The translations under genes were made by a program, and so were the position numbers. Shown here piece after piece: positions 49,352 through 49,411 of a stretch of DNA of 49,411 bases (the stretch's first letter is position 1; each line of letters begins with the position of its first letter). The notes under the pieces are model-generated. The model saw only the letters and a program-made list of their open reading frames with translations. It searched no databases and was not told where the DNA came from. Location: NCBI GenBank assembly GCA_016191395.1, contig JACPOS010000021.1, positions 1 through 49,411 of the forward strand, in the 5' to 3' direction. The DNA comes from Chloroflexota bacterium. GTDB lineage: Bacteria > Chloroflexota > Limnocylindria > Limnocylindrales > CSP1-4.

Positions 49352-49411
49352 GGACCGACAAACGCGAGGTCCCCCCTGTCAGGCTCGGGCTGCTGAGCTT
49401 CGAACCGACGA

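Noticed and set aside
49380-49411. tRNA-like T-loop (GGTTCGAAGC on the - strand) at the window edge
   Set aside because: Flanking bases do not form a 5-pair T-stem.
1-49411. CRISPR array, insertion sequence, prophage or defence island
   Set aside because: No regularly spaced repeats, transposase, integrase or known defence genes were seen.

Overview
The window is strongly GC-rich bacterial chromosome with dense, mostly co-directional genes that often overlap by 4 bases (ATGA/GTGA/TTGA). Gene content and arrangement (paired DUF881 genes beside a DUF951 gene, an ArsA ATPase with a C-terminal Hsp20-like part, thrS-infC-rpmI-rplT-pheS-pheT-cvpA-mutS2 in a row, yebC-ruvC-ruvA and ruvB-tgt-recA-recX) suggest a high-GC Chloroflexota relative, perhaps of the Limnocylindria type. 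That assignment is an inference from gene order and protein style. No rRNA is present to test it.

Layout. 1-2108: small membrane protein, DinB-fold protein, and a glycosyltransferase-like protein with a cysteinyl-tRNA-synthetase-like N-terminal stub. 2109-2638: non-coding stretch with a three-copy repeat. 2639-11550: one long + strand run (peptide-type solute-binding protein, secreted gluzincin peptidase, two DUF881 proteins, DUF951, MFS exporter, asparaginase, amidohydrolase). 11590-15471: - strand lipoprotein, disulfide oxidoreductase and two rRNA-methyltransferase-like genes. 15510-19976: ArsA and its small partner, DUF421, a lipoprotein, an aldehyde dehydrogenase. 19996-21745: - strand hydrolase-cyclase fusion plus an NTF2-like protein. 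21870-21946: tRNA-Val(GAC). 22046-23287: an MFS transporter on the - strand. 23326-34159: a translation and repair block led by a T-box-controlled thrS. 34156-37068: a bifunctional penicillin-binding protein on the - strand. 37151-38464: tyrS, followed by a convergent gap holding paired hairpins. 38720-41981: a HisC-like aminotransferase and an EF-G paralogue on the - strand. 42056-48992: yebC, Holliday-junction resolution, queuosine and recombination genes. The end holds a probable hydrolase remnant and an intrinsic terminator.

How the parts work together. The core is information processing: aminoacyl-tRNA synthetases for Thr, Phe and Tyr, IF-3, L35, L20, an EF-G-like GTPase, Tgt, and the RuvABC/RecA/RecX/MutS2/Mpg recombination and repair set. 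The rest is envelope and small-molecule metabolism.

The most distinctive signals are regulatory. Many genes have a -10-like hexamer 6 to 9 bases before the start codon, so leaderless transcripts are likely. Five of these hexamers continue into a shared TCCCGC discriminator. Other notable points are the T-box leader of thrS, non-canonical starts (ATC for infC, CTG for the glycosylase, possibly ATA for recX), a paired-hairpin element at 38494-38678, an intergenic repeat at 2134-2294, and two gene remnants. I did not see a new defence or biosynthetic system, CRISPR array, insertion sequence or replication origin.
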